A stretch of 48,803 bases of DNA from JBBIND01 sp037444075 (GCA_037444075.1 JBBIND010000025.1:1-48803); one strand, 5' to 3'; positions 1 through 9,196 are shown, counted from the stretch's first letter. Notes: generated from the sequence alone by a model not told the origin. Translations and numbers: made by a program.

Positions 1-30
1 TCTAATACCGGGACCCGTGCAGCAGCGATT

Positions 31-2109
31 TCAGAACGGCTCCGACTCGACCGGGTGAATGTAGACGATCTCGGCGTCGCGCGGGGCCTCGAATCGAATC
101 TGTACGCCGTTGTTCATCAGTTGTGCCCCCGGCATCACGAGCACGCGCGAGTCGTCCTGAAACCGCACCAGGTAGGTGGTAGCGGGGTCCAACCCGCGGG
201 GCCTCAAAGTGTAAGTGGCCTGTGGGCTCCTGTCGCGCGTGACAATGGCTATCGCCGAGTCGGTTCCCTCGTGATGAGCCTGGATGGCATCAATACGGGT
301 TGCTCCGGGGAATGCCGTCAGATGAAACACCTTGCCATCGCGTATGTAGCGTCGAACGGCCTTGTAGGCGGCGATCTCGGTGGACGCCAGTTTCAAGCTC
401 TCGCGGGACATCTCCGGCAGGCGATTCATGAAGATCCAAGGACCGCCGAACATGTAGCTCCGCGTCGTATAGACGTCCAGATCCTCCTCGGGCATGTAGC
501 GGTTCGCGTAACGGGGCGGGAACGGGAACGTGGCGCCGAAGCCTGCTTGCCGGGCGCCGAGCGCGCCATTGGCATCGTTGGTAATCGAGGTAACGTAGTG
601 GCGCACCATGTTGAAGGTCATCATGTTGCCGCCGTTGGCGCAATGTTCCCACACCGTGCGTGGCCGCAGACGCCGAACCTCCTCGATAATCTGGTTCAAC
701 CCGAGCACAGAATTTGTGTAGTTGCTGTCCTGCGGGTCGTGAGTGTGGGTGGTCTTCGTACACTGCTTCACCATGGTCTGGCCGTCTTGCAGGAACCAGT
801 CGACACCGTATTCGTCGATCATGCGCACTGCCTCCGCCACCAGCCAATCCTTCACAGGCTGGTGAGCAAGGCAGAGGGACAAGGACCCGAAGTAGTTGTA
901 GTCAGACGAGGCAGTCCAATCGGGATTCTGCTTGAGGATCATCGCGTCCGGGTGGACTTCACTCAAGGCGAAGTGGAGGCCGAACTTCATGCCCAACGAG
1001 CGCACGCGATTCGAAAGCCATCTCAACCCGGAGGGGAACTTGTCGGGGTCCGCCTGCCACTCCCCGATGCGTTTCGCCCACCCTAAATCCACGGTAAAGA
1101 GTTCGATCCCCAAGGAGGCCGCGATCTCCGCGTTACGGTTGAGTAACCGCTCGTTGATTTCTTCCTTATAGCCCCAGGAATCCCAGGCGACGTAGGGGAA
1201 ACGGTAATCATCCGGCAGGGGCACCGCCAGTACCTCTTCCACGAAGCGCTGCGTGCGATAACCTGCCTCGTCCCAGTCCCCCTGGTACAAGCCTATAAAG
1301 GCCGCAGGAATCTGGAATTCACCTCCCGGGGCTAGCGGGTGGCTCAGTCCCACTACGGGGGCCGAAACCACGATGCGCTCCTCCTGGCCCAGATGCCGGA
1401 CTGTGGCGTCTGTTCGGCCGTCAAATTCCCACCCGAAGAAAAGACCCTGGTTTTCGCTGTCACGCAAGGCCAGCCATCCGGTGTGCAAAGAACCGGAGCC
1501 CGACCGCACATTGAAGGCTTGCCCTGAGGGGTTGAGAGAGGTCTGCACAGGTTCAAAATTCAGTTCGAGCGGGGCTACGGACCACTGGTTGACGCGGAAA
1601 GCGCGGTAGCTTTGCCCGGCATCACGGAAACTCCAGGGCAGCATGTCTGTGTTGCGCGCGCGGACAGTGTAGGCGGCAAGGTTCCGCAAGCGCGCCGCAT
1701 ACCGCAGCACGGGTTGATCGGGGTGCAGATCCAGATCGAGCGTGACCCGAACCAGTTTGTTAACGTCTTCGAGCGCGATGGTCTGGCGAAGGCTGCCATT
1801 AGGCAGGGTTTGTGCGTGTTGACCTGTCAGTACATAACGGGCGGACGGGCCGAACACCCGAGAGCCAAGCTGAAAGCGCAGCAGCGAGACGGGCGTCGCG
1901 TCAGGCGGATCCCATTGGTGCCCCGAACGTTGGTTGCGCAAGCGCACCCAGTGGAAAGTCCCCTCTTCCGAAATCCGGAACTCAACTTCAAGCCAGCTAT
2001 TGCTGAGACGGAACAAGCCGCTGGAGGGGTCGAATACGGCTTCGGGATGGCTTTGGGATGCCAACGGGAGCCACAGGAGCAAGAGCAAAAGCAACAGTCT
2101 GTAGATCAC
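31..2109 (-). CDS. Secreted alpha-galactosidase-like glycoside hydrolase (GH36/GH27 type)
   Basis: 692 residues with a GTG start followed by a hydrophobic signal peptide (a run of eight Leu, then LASQS), so the enzyme is probably exported. An N-terminal beta-rich domain (about 25-290) precedes a TIM-barrel melibiase domain. In the barrel, ELFTVDLGW and the later DWFLQDGQ resemble the GH36/GH27 strand motifs that carry the catalytic aspartates; WEHCANGG is also typical of GH36. A short beta C-terminal domain follows. The expected reaction is release of terminal alpha-galactose, though the exact substrate cannot be read from sequence. It stands alone and is divergent from the aldo/keto reductase, with 391 bp between the two starts. 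Family call is firm, substrate is inference. Confidence 0.88.
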   Translation of the reverse strand: MIYRLLLLLLLLWLPLASQSHPEAVFDPSSGLFRLSNSWLEVEFRISEEGTFHWVRLRNQRSGHQWDPPDATPVSLLRFQLGSRVFGPSARYVLTGQHAQTLPNGSLRQTIALEDVNKLVRVTLDLDLHPDQPVLRYAARLRNLAAYTVRARNTDMLPWSFRDAGQSYRAFRVNQWSVAPLELNFEPVQTSLNPSGQAFNVRSGSGSLHTGWLALRDSENQGLFFGWEFDGRTDATVRHLGQEERIVVSAPVVGLSHPLAPGGEFQIPAAFIGLYQGDWDEAGYRTQRFVEEVLAVPLPDDYRFPYVAWDSWGYKEEINERLLNRNAEIAASLGIELFTVDLGWAKRIGEWQADPDKFPSGLRWLSNRVRSLGMKFGLHFALSEVHPDAMILKQNPDWTASSDYNYFGSLSLCLAHQPVKDWLVAEAVRMIDEYGVDWFLQDGQTMVKQCTKTTHTHDPQDSNYTNSVLGLNQIIEEVRRLRPRTVWEHCANGGNMMTFNMVRHYVTSITNDANGALGARQAGFGATFPFPPRYANRYMPEEDLDVYTTRSYMFGGPWIFMNRLPEMSRESLKLASTEIAAYKAVRRYIRDGKVFHLTAFPGATRIDAIQAHHEGTDSAIAIVTRDRSPQATYTLRPRGLDPATTYLVRFQDDSRVLVMPGAQLMNNGVQIRFEAPRDAEIVYIHPVESEPF

Positions 2110-2500
2110 GGCCTAATCTCCATGATGCACACAGTATCGTCAGAAATGGAAACCCACCTTAGTCACCGCTTCCCAAAAGCCTTTCAGGAGCCTGGATTCC
2201 GCCCCACGCGGTCCGCAAACCTTTGAGCTGGAAAGGGAGAGGCGATCCAGCCTGCCGCTCTCGGAGCGCCACGCGGCTTTTCCCTTGGGCCGTTAGCCGG
2301 AAGTACCGGCGCTTGCTCCCGGTCGCCCGCAGGTTCCAGATATTAGCGCCCGGCCGAGCGCTTCCGATGCAGAAAGCTTGAATTAGTTATGACGAACCGC
2401 CCAGCCATGGGGAGTACGCGGCTGGCGCCGTATAACAAAAACTGGCGAATCCGGCGTTTTGGATCTTGTGGCATTTCGCAAAGTTGGGGAAAATCGCAAT
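2110..2500. other. 391-bp intergenic region between divergent genes
   Basis: This stretch separates the alpha-galactosidase start from the aldo/keto reductase start. I see no convincing gene in it. Near 2430 there is a TATAAC hexamer that could serve as a -10 element for the rightward gene, but I find no good -35 at the right distance. Around 2403-2427 CCAGCC and GGCTGG can pair as a 6-bp stem with a long loop. GGGGA about 10 bases before 2501 is a plausible ribosome binding site. Confidence 0.4.
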
Positions 2501-3907
2501 ATGTTGAGCCGCAGACAGGTTTTCCAGATCCTAGGCACGTCCGCCCTGGTGGGTGGAGCACGGGCGCAAGCGTCCATCCCGTCACTCACCTATCGGACGC
2601 TGGGCCGCACCGGAAGGTGGGTAGCGCCTTTTGGGTTAGGCGGACAGGCTGCCTTGCAGTTCGCCGCTCCTGGAACGGATCTTGCGGACATAGTGGTCAG
2701 AGCCATCGAGTTGGGTGTGAATTACCTGGATACCGCCAACGGCTACGGGCCGAGCCAGTCTATCTTTGGTGAGGCCTTCTGGCGCCTGAAGGTCACTCCT
2801 GGCCATCCGGATTACGACCGCGCGCTGAGGGAACGTCTCTTTGTGGCGTCGAAGACCACGCAACGCCTGGCCTTCAATCGGGCCAGCCCGAATGCCGCCT
2901 CAGCGGTGAGCGACTTGCAGCGGACTTTGACCCAGATGTTCGGCGACGGCAGAGGGTGGATCCCGGACCATGCTTACCTGGATTGCTTCCAGATTCACAA
3001 CCTCACCACCGTGGCGCAGGTGGATCAAATCCACGAGGGGTTTCAGAATCGGGGCGGCAGAATGCCGGACCGTATCGGAGCTCTGGCCGGCCTTCTCGAC
3101 TACCGCGATGGCACCAACTTCACCGGGCTCAATCCTGAACACCGCCGCTACCTCCGCCACATCGGCATCGCCGGCCACTTGAGCTCACCGGTGCTGATGA
3201 ACGCCATACGGCGCGACGAGGCGAACATCCTCGACACGATGCTGGTCGCGCTGAACGCCAACGACCGGCACTACTCTTCCCACCAGTACAACTCCATACC
3301 GCTCGCGCTGGCCAAAGGAATGGGCATTATTGCCATGAAAGTGTTCTCCGGCGGAGGTGTCTACACGGGCATGCAGCGGCAGCCCAACAACGCCGGGGAA
3401 CTTATCCGCACCGTCGGAGTGCCGGGTGGCGTACCGAGCCAGGATCTGATTCGCTATCCGTTGTCAGTGCCCGGCGTCGCGGTGGTCATCGCCGGAATCA
3501 GCACGATCAATCGTGACCGTCCGGAGTTGGACCAGGCCGCCTCCAATCTGGCCGCCTCCCAATTGGACCCCACCTCGGACGCCGAAAAGTCGCGCATAGA
3601 ATCGGCTGTCGCCCAACTGCACGGGACCAACACCAATTACTTTCAGGAACGCCAGAGCGGCATCATCCAGCCTCCTGCTCCAAGAGTGGAGCGGGATGGC
3701 GACCGCGTCACCGTCAGTTGGAACACGGCGCTCGCGGGCCCGGAGCCCATCCGCTCCTACAACGTCCATGCGGGGGAGTGGCGGGTGGCAAGCCTCCCGT
3801 ACCGGCCGCAACTGACCACGGCGCCGTTGTCACTCGTTCTGCCCGCGGAGTTGGTGGGCGAATCCACGGTGCGGGTGGAGGCATCCACCGCACTTCCACC
3901 CTGGTAG
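2501..3907 (+). CDS. Tat-exported aldo/keto reductase with C-terminal FN3-like domain
   Basis: 468 residues from ATG 2501; an in-frame start 14 codons upstream exists, but 2501 puts the Tat-like leader (MLSRRQVFQILGTSALVGG, then ARAQA) at the N-terminus. The aldo/keto reductase barrel follows, with the catalytic tetrad visible: Asp and Tyr in NYLDTANGYG, Lys in LFVASKTT, His in FQIHNL. The barrel ends near residue 385. The remaining 80 residues (PPAPRVERDGDRVTVSW onward) look like a fibronectin type III beta sandwich, which is not part of the normal family of about 300-330 residues. It probably acts in the periplasm; substrate unknown. Strong on family, moderate on the FN3 call. Confidence 0.88.
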   Translation: MLSRRQVFQILGTSALVGGARAQASIPSLTYRTLGRTGRWVAPFGLGGQAALQFAAPGTDLADIVVRAIELGVNYLDTANGYGPSQSIFGEAFWRLKVTPGHPDYDRALRERLFVASKTTQRLAFNRASPNAASAVSDLQRTLTQMFGDGRGWIPDHAYLDCFQIHNLTTVAQVDQIHEGFQNRGGRMPDRIGALAGLLDYRDGTNFTGLNPEHRRYLRHIGIAGHLSSPVLMNAIRRDEANILDTMLVALNANDRHYSSHQYNSIPLALAKGMGIIAMKVFSGGGVYTGMQRQPNNAGELIRTVGVPGGVPSQDLIRYPLSVPGVAVVIAGISTINRDRPELDQAASNLAASQLDPTSDAEKSRIESAVAQLHGTNTNYFQERQSGIIQPPAPRVERDGDRVTVSWNTALAGPEPIRSYNVHAGEWRVASLPYRPQLTTAPLSLVLPAELVGESTVRVEASTALPPW

Positions 3908-3991
3908 TCACATCGCCAGCGGCTCATGGGTGCGTACTGAAGCCGGGTTGGACGCCCGGGCGGGACTTCGGCGCCGCGGACAGGATCCCTG

Positions 3992-4492
3992 CTACTTCTG
4001 GGCTTCCATGCCGTAGGCGGCCCACTCTTCCTGCGAGGGGCCGTACAGCCCCGGCACCGCCAGTCCAGCCTGCCGCATGAGAACCGTCATCTGCCCGCGG
4101 TGGTGGCACTCGTGGGCGATGATAATGGCCAGCGTAGCCGCTCGTCCCCACTCCATGCCGTACATCGGGATCTTCCCGGGGAGTTGCTCGTCCGTCCAAT
4201 TGTCGCGAACCACTTGGGCCACCGAGGCGGCGGCTTCTTCGTAAGCAGCGGCAATCGCCTGAGCGCTGTCCGGCACGGGCGCCTTGGTGTCGGGGCCTTG
4301 CATGGGCAACTTGGCCTCTCTCATCATCTCGGGCAGGGATGTAACAATGTGCCACGCGATGAACCCGAGGCTGCGCCCCCCGGCGACGACGGGTTGCATC
4401 AGGGAGGCATCCGTGAGGTTCCGGAACAGCTTAAGGGTGTTCTCCGATTCCTGTTTCCAGGCCTCTTGAAACTCGCTGATCGTGTGAAACAT
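3992..4492 (-). CDS. DinB-family metal-binding protein
   Basis: 166 residues from the ATG that opens MFHTISEFQEAWKQ; a longer in-frame version starting at 4576 adds a proline/arginine-rich stretch unlike the family and was not chosen. DinB proteins are four-helix bundles with a three-histidine metal site. Here one His lies in GFIAWHIV and the others in AHECHHRGQ, followed by the usual GQMTVLMRQAG. Members include bacillithiol/mycothiol-type S-transferases and many uncharacterised stress proteins, so the reaction cannot be given. It is convergent with the aldo/keto reductase and divergent from apt. Confidence 0.85.
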   Translation of the reverse strand: MFHTISEFQEAWKQESENTLKLFRNLTDASLMQPVVAGGRSLGFIAWHIVTSLPEMMREAKLPMQGPDTKAPVPDSAQAIAAAYEEAAASVAQVVRDNWTDEQLPGKIPMYGMEWGRAATLAIIIAHECHHRGQMTVLMRQAGLAVPGLYGPSQEEWAAYGMEAQK

Positions 4493-4641
4493 GCGGGCAG
4501 CATAGCGCACGCCGCCGGGCAGCACAACTCTGGCCTCGCCCGGCCTCGCCCGGGGAATTCCCCGGACGGGCATCATGGCCCCTTCTCTACGCGGCGGGCT
4601 CCCCGGGGGTGCTAAAATACGGGGGCTTTCTAAGTGACCTC

Positions 4642-5163
4642 ATGAATGATCTGAAACTCCTGATCCGGGAGGTGCCTGATTTCCCGAAACCGGGCATCCT
4701 CTTTTACGACATTTCCACCCTGCTCAAGGAAAGCGTGGGCATGACTTCGGTTGTGAATGCGTTCAAGCAGGAGTGCCATCACCTGACCGTCGACCTGGTG
4801 GTCGGCATCGAAGCGCGCGGGTTCATCTTCGCTCCCGCGCTGGCCTATGCCCTTGCCAAGGGTTTCGTTCCCGTGCGTAAGCCTGGCAAGTTGCCGGCTG
4901 AAACCGTGCGCATGGAGTACGACCTTGAATACGGCACGGACGCCGTCGAGATCCATCGGGACGCCATTCAGCCCGGACAGAACGTCCTCATTGTGGATGA
5001 CTTGCTGGCCACCGGCGGAACCTCACTGGCCGTTGCCAAGCTTGTTGAAGAACTCGGCGGCAAGGTAATTGCTTTTGCTTTCGTGGTCGAGTTGGACTTC
5101 CTGAAAGGCCGCGAGAAACTTGCCGGCTATCCGGTGCATTCACTGCTCCATTACGACCGATGA
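4642..5163 (+). CDS. apt: Adenine phosphoribosyltransferase
   Basis: 173 residues, the usual length. It converts adenine and PRPP to AMP in the cytosol (purine salvage). The start MNDLKLLIREVPDFPKPGI matches the family N-terminus; an upstream in-frame start at 4609 would add 11 atypical residues. The PRPP-binding loop VLIVDDLLATGGT is intact and EARGFIFAPALAYAL is the conserved adenine-site segment. Its stop overlaps the ispE start in an ATGA, and prs, which makes PRPP, is two genes downstream, so a common transcript is likely. A TAAAAT hexamer near 4613 may be a -10, without a recognisable -35. Confidence 0.96.
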   Translation: MNDLKLLIREVPDFPKPGILFYDISTLLKESVGMTSVVNAFKQECHHLTVDLVVGIEARGFIFAPALAYALAKGFVPVRKPGKLPAETVRMEYDLEYGTDAVEIHRDAIQPGQNVLIVDDLLATGGTSLAVAKLVEELGGKVIAFAFVVELDFLKGREKLAGYPVHSLLHYDR

Positions 5164-6122
5164 ACTCCGAACCGCGACGCGCCCGCTTCAAGGCGCTCGC
5201 GAAGATCAACCTGAGCCTGAGGGTGCTTCAACGCAGGCCCGGCGGCTACCACGAGATCCGGACCATCTTCCAGACGATCTCACTGGCCGATAGCATCGAA
5301 GCGGAATTCGAGCCCGCGCGCCGCACCTCCGTCGAGCTGAACTCGGATCCCCCTATCCCGGACAATCTCATGCAGCGCGCCGCTGGGCTGGCCCTGGATT
5401 GCGCGCGGGCCACCGGCCGCGTCCGGCTCAGGCTCCGCAAGCGCATCCCCATCGGAGGCGGCTTGGGCGGAGGCTCGAGTGACGCCGCCGCCGTCCTGCT
5501 CGGTTTGCCGGTCCTGGCCGGCGGGCGCCCAACCTTGCCCGCGCTGCGGGACGCGGCCGCCCAACTCGGCAGCGATGTGCCTTTTTTTCTGCTGGGGGGA
5601 ACGGCGCTGGGCGTTGGCCGTGGCGAGGAACTCTACCCGCTTCCGGAGATGCGCCCGGCGAGCGGTTTGCTGGTTTTTCCCGGGGCCGGCGTCCCTACGG
5701 CAGACGCCTACAGGTGGCTCGGCCGGCCGTTGACAATGACGCCTGAGTCGCCTAAGATGAATAGTTTCCAGGCTTTAGCTTGGTCACTGGGAACTGAGCC
5801 GGCCATCCCTGCCTGGGCGGAACTCGGCGAGAATGATTTCGAGCCCGTTGTCTTCCAGCGGTACCCCCGGCTGAAGTGGCTTCAGAGGAAGTTAGTCCGG
5901 CTGGGCGCCAGGCCAGCCATGATGAGTGGCAGCGGGTCCAGCTTGTTTGGAATCTTCGCTGCGCCTGGAGACCTGGACAAAGCCCGCGGGAGTTGGGGAC
6001 AGGAGGCGACGGCGCCTTTTCGTCTGGTCGGCAGGAAGGCCTACCGGTCGATGTGGTGGCGCAGCCTCCGGGATCATATGGACGGCCGCCAATGGCCGCC
6101 CCAGAGCCGTTACGCAAAATGA
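5160..6122 (+). CDS. ispE: 4-diphosphocytidyl-2-C-methyl-D-erythritol kinase
   Basis: 320 residues, slightly above the usual 285-300. It phosphorylates CDP-ME in the non-mevalonate (MEP) isoprenoid pathway. The N-terminal AKINLSLRVLQRRPGGYHE is diagnostic for IspE, and the GHMP-kinase ATP loop PIGGGLGGGSSDAAA is intact; the third GHMP motif appears as MMSGSGSSLFG. The last 30 residues (after LVGRKAYRS) are poorly conserved and explain the extra length. Start and stop both overlap neighbours by ATGA (apt upstream, prs downstream), indicating translational coupling. The pairing ispE-prs is common in bacteria. Confidence 0.96.
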   Translation: MNSEPRRARFKALAKINLSLRVLQRRPGGYHEIRTIFQTISLADSIEAEFEPARRTSVELNSDPPIPDNLMQRAAGLALDCARATGRVRLRLRKRIPIGGGLGGGSSDAAAVLLGLPVLAGGRPTLPALRDAAAQLGSDVPFFLLGGTALGVGRGEELYPLPEMRPASGLLVFPGAGVPTADAYRWLGRPLTMTPESPKMNSFQALAWSLGTEPAIPAWAELGENDFEPVVFQRYPRLKWLQRKLVRLGARPAMMSGSGSSLFGIFAAPGDLDKARGSWGQEATAPFRLVGRKAYRSMWWRSLRDHMDGRQWPPQSRYAK

Positions 6123-7063
6123 CCAAGAACCAGTTCAAGGTGTTCAGCGGCACCGCCAATCCTGCTTTGGCTGAGGAAATCTGCGCCTGCCTCGGTTGCG
6201 AGCTGGGCAAGGTGACCATCGAGCCGTTTTCGGACGGGGAAATCCGCCTGCAAGTGCTCGAAAACGTCCGCGGCGCGGATGTCTTCGTGGTGCAACCGAC
6301 CAGCACGCCTGTCGACCGGCACTTGTTCGAGTTGCTGTTGATGATCGACGCCCTGAAGAGGGCCTCTGCAGACCGCGTCACGGCAGTGTTACCCTATTAT
6401 GGGTACGCCAGACAGGATCGTAAGGATCGGCCGCGCGTTCCGATTTCGGCGAAGTTGATTGCCTCGCTGTTGGAGCGGGCGGGAGCCGACCGGATTCTGG
6501 CGCTTGATCTGCACGCCGCCCAGATTCAGGGTTTTTTCGACGTTCCGGTGGATCATCTGTTCGCAACGCCGGTAATGATCGAATACTTCAAGAACCTGAA
6601 CCAGCCGGAGTTGACCGTCGTTTCGCCGGATGCCGGGGGCGTCGAGCGGGCCAGGGCCTTCGCCAAGCGCCTCGGAGCGCCGTTGGCCATTATTGATAAA
6701 CGGCGTGAAGAAATGAACGTGGCCGAGGTGCTGCATATCATCGGCGATGTGGAAGGCCAGCATTGCCTGATGGTGGATGACCTGATCGACACGGCAGGCA
6801 CGCTGGTGAAAGGCGCCGAAGCCCTGTTGATACAAGGCGCTTCGGGCGTGACCGCCTGCGCTACCCATGCGGTGCTTTCCGGGAGCGCGGTGGAGAAGAT
6901 AGAGGAATCGGAGCTCGTGGAGGTGGTACTGACCAATTCGATCCCCTTGAGGGAGGATGCCCGTCGGTGCGACCGCATCAGAGTGCTTTCAGTGGCCCCG
7001 TTGCTGGCGCGGGCCATTGAGTCCATCCACGAAGAGACATCCGTCAGCGTATTGTTCGTTTGA
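6119..7063 (+). CDS. prs: Ribose-phosphate pyrophosphokinase (PRPP synthetase)
   Basis: 314 residues, standard class I length. It makes PRPP from ribose 5-phosphate and ATP for purine, pyrimidine, His and Trp synthesis. ATG 6119 was chosen because MTKNQFKVFSGTANP aligns with the family start and overlaps the ispE stop; an in-frame ATG at 6092 would add nine residues. Visible motifs: FSDGEI, the flexible-loop region PYYGYARQDRKDRPR, the ATP/ribose segment LDLHAAQIQGFFD, and the PRPP loop CLMVDDLIDTAGT. Followed after 60 bp by rplY, its frequent neighbour. Confidence 0.97.
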   Translation: MTKNQFKVFSGTANPALAEEICACLGCELGKVTIEPFSDGEIRLQVLENVRGADVFVVQPTSTPVDRHLFELLLMIDALKRASADRVTAVLPYYGYARQDRKDRPRVPISAKLIASLLERAGADRILALDLHAAQIQGFFDVPVDHLFATPVMIEYFKNLNQPELTVVSPDAGGVERARAFAKRLGAPLAIIDKRREEMNVAEVLHIIGDVEGQHCLMVDDLIDTAGTLVKGAEALLIQGASGVTACATHAVLSGSAVEKIEESELVEVVLTNSIPLREDARRCDRIRVLSVAPLLARAIESIHEETSVSVLFV

Positions 7064-7123
7064 TGCCGACTCGGGCACCGCGCCTGTAACCTAGGCGGGC
7101 GCGCCCCGGGCGAAGGAGTAGGA

Positions 7124-7774
7124 ATGAGGAAGGAAATCACGATTGAAGCCCAGCCGCGCACGGAGTTGGGCAAGAACGAAAACCGCCGGCTGCGCGCCTC
7201 AGGGATGTTGCCCGCCGTCGTCTACGGGCATGCGGCGGATGCCCTAGCGGTTGCCGTCTCTCCCAAAGAAGTTGAGGCAATCCTGCACAGCAGCACGGGG
7301 CACAACACATTGTTCAATGTGGATATCCCCGGCAAAGAGAAGAGCCTGGTGATGATTGTGGACTGGCAGCATCACCCTGTGAAAAGCCATCTGCTCCACG
7401 TGGACATGCTCCGCATCGACCCGGAGAAGCCCATGATGGTCAAGGTGCCGGTGCATACCGAGGGCGAAGCTCGCGGCGTCAAGCAGCAGGGCGGTTTGCT
7501 CGAAGTCGTTACGCGGGAAATCCTCGTCGAATGCCTTCCGGATTACATTCCCGAGCATCTCACGGTGGACGTGCGCAACCTGCTGATTGGCCAAAACATT
7601 CGTGCAGCGGATGTGCCACTGCCGGCAGGGGTCAGCTTGCGGGATCAGCCCGATTCCGTCATTTGCCACGTGGTCGCTCTGCGCGTCAGCGTGGCGGCGG
7701 CAGCGGAGGAAGCCGCCGCCGAGGCAGCCGAGCCCGAAGTGATCAAGAAGGGCAAGAAGGAAGAAGAGGAATAG
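7124..7774 (+). CDS. rplY: 50S ribosomal protein L25/general stress protein Ctc (long form)
   Basis: 216 residues: the N-terminal L25 beta barrel that binds 5S rRNA (about 1-95; RTELGKNENRRLRASGMLPAVVYG is the hallmark segment), then the TL5/Ctc C-terminal beta domain (about 100-190) and an Ala/Glu/Lys-rich acidic-basic tail. A GAAGGAG ribosome binding site sits about 8 bases before ATG 7124. Located between prs and pth, the typical order prs-rplY-pth in many phyla. Confidence 0.96.
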   Translation: MRKEITIEAQPRTELGKNENRRLRASGMLPAVVYGHAADALAVAVSPKEVEAILHSSTGHNTLFNVDIPGKEKSLVMIVDWQHHPVKSHLLHVDMLRIDPEKPMMVKVPVHTEGEARGVKQQGGLLEVVTREILVECLPDYIPEHLTVDVRNLLIGQNIRAADVPLPAGVSLRDQPDSVICHVVALRVSVAAAAEEAAAEAAEPEVIKKGKKEEEE

Positions 7775-7826
7775 GGATCTAGAGCAACTCTGCCTGGCGC
7801 AAGCAGCAGGGTTTTGCCTATGCGGG

Positions 7827-8462
7827 GTGCTGACCGTGGAGACGAGCGGCTCAGATCTGCCGGGCGGGTTAGCCTGGCTCATCGTCGGTTTGGGTAATCC
7901 CGGGCCGGAGTATTCACTCACCCCGCACAATTTGGGGTTTATGGTGGCCGACCGGTTGGCCGAATCGAATGGCATTCGGTTCAGCTGGAAGGAGTCTCAG
8001 GCGCTGCTAGGAAAGGGCCGCCTGGGCAGAGAGCCCGTGCTGCTGGCCAAGCCGCTCACGTTCATGAATCTGAGCGGCCCCTCCGTGCGGGACCTGCTCG
8101 AGAGGCACGCGCTGGGCGCCAACCGGTTGATCGTCGTTTACGACGATCTGGACCTGGCCTGGACCGGCGTGAGGGTTCGCCCGGCAGGCTCCGCGGGTGG
8201 ACACCACGGCATGGAGTCCGTCATCCGCAGCCTGGCCACCAGCGAGTTTGTAAGAGTGCGCCTCGGTATCCACCCGGGACATCCGGTGGCCGACGGCGCG
8301 CGTTTTGTGCTCGCCCCGTTCCGGCGGGCGCAACTGGAGGAATTGGATGAACTGCTCGACCATGCGGCGCGGGCGGTGGAATCCATAATTGCCGAGGGCG
8401 TCGCAATGTCCATGACCAGATTTAATCGTCGCGCCCGGGGCTTAACAAACGAGGAAGAATGA
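7827..8462 (+). CDS. pth: Peptidyl-tRNA hydrolase
   Basis: 211 residues from a GTG start; the core begins at WLIVGLGNPGPEYS near residue 17, so the first 16 residues are a short extension. It cleaves peptidyl-tRNA released from ribosomes. The catalytic His is in TPHNLGF, the Asp partner in YDDLDL, and MNLSG is present. The usual GGHNG loop reads GGHHG here, so the conserved Asn (Asn114 in E. coli numbering) is replaced by His. The stop overlaps the rpsF start (ATGA). Confidence 0.95.
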   Translation: MLTVETSGSDLPGGLAWLIVGLGNPGPEYSLTPHNLGFMVADRLAESNGIRFSWKESQALLGKGRLGREPVLLAKPLTFMNLSGPSVRDLLERHALGANRLIVVYDDLDLAWTGVRVRPAGSAGGHHGMESVIRSLATSEFVRVRLGIHPGHPVADGARFVLAPFRRAQLEELDELLDHAARAVESIIAEGVAMSMTRFNRRARGLTNEEE

Positions 8463-8887
8463 GAATCTACGAAGAGTTGTTCATCGTCAAGCCGGACGCT
8501 CCCGAGGAAGAGGTTGACGCGCTGATCAGTCAGCTGGAGACCCTGATTCGGGATGCCGGAGGCACGATTGACAAGGTTGAAAGATGGGGTGCCAGGCGGC
8601 TCGCATACGCCGTCGCCAAGCACTCCGAAGGCCAATACATTCTGATTCAGTTCCAGGCCAAGGCTGGCCTCATCACCGAGATGGAGCGGCGCCTGCGCGT
8701 CTCTGATCTCGTGCTGAAGTTCATCACCGTGCGCATTGACGAGAAGCTGAAGTGGCTGGAGAAGCGCCGGAAGATCCGTGAAAAGCGAGCTCAGCGGAAG
8801 CCGGCGCCTGCGCACGCGCCGGAGGAACCCGCCGCGGCCATGCCGGGCAAGCCCTCGGCTGGAGAAGAGCAAACGGAGGAGAGGTAA
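8459..8887 (+). CDS. rpsF: 30S ribosomal protein S6
   Basis: 142 residues. MRIYEELFIVKPDAPEEEV and the central WGARRLAYAVAKHSEGQYI are the S6 signature; S6 pairs with S18 on the small subunit platform. The C-terminal 40 residues are a Lys/Arg then Pro/Ala/Glu-rich tail beyond the ferredoxin-like fold, typical of variable S6 tails. GAGGAAG just before the ATG is its ribosome binding site and lies in the last codons of pth. rpsR follows after 6 bp. Confidence 0.97.
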   Translation: MRIYEELFIVKPDAPEEEVDALISQLETLIRDAGGTIDKVERWGARRLAYAVAKHSEGQYILIQFQAKAGLITEMERRLRVSDLVLKFITVRIDEKLKWLEKRRKIREKRAQRKPAPAHAPEEPAAAMPGKPSAGEEQTEER

Positions 8888-8893
8888 GCGAAC

Positions 8894-9196
8894 ATGGCGG
8901 ATAACAGAGGAGGACGCCCCATCAGCGCGTCTCAACGGCCCACCGGCGGCGACAAGGCCGTCGTTTCCCAGAAGAAACAGTTCTTCCGGCGCAAGAAGGT
9001 CTGCCGGTTCTGCGTCGACAAAATGGACGACATCAACTACAAGGATGTCCGGACTCTTTCGTCATTCATTTCGGAACGGGGCAAGATCGTCCCGCGCCGC
9101 ATCACGGGCGTTTGTGTGCCTCACCAGCGCCGCTTGACCGAAGCCATCAAACAGGCGCGCAACATCGCCCTGTTGCCGTTCACCACGGCCGTTTGA
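8894..9196 (+). CDS. rpsR: 30S ribosomal protein S18
   Basis: 100 residues. A basic, Arg/Lys-containing leader of about 30 residues precedes the conserved core starting FFRRKKVCRFC. The block YKDVRTLSSFISERGKIVPR and the end RRLTEAIKQARNIALLPF are typical. It contains paired cysteines in CRFC. A GGAGAGG ribosome binding site precedes the ATG. It sits between rpsF and rplI as in most bacteria. Confidence 0.97.
   Translation: MADNRGGRPISASQRPTGGDKAVVSQKKQFFRRKKVCRFCVDKMDDINYKDVRTLSSFISERGKIVPRRITGVCVPHQRRLTEAIKQARNIALLPFTTAV

Noticed and set aside
55..1086. 343-codon plus-strand frame
   Set aside because: Shadow of the GH36 gene; no motif and no ribosome binding site.
7064..7123. Riboswitch before rplY
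   Set aside because: Only 60 bp with a plain ribosome binding site; no repeated stems.
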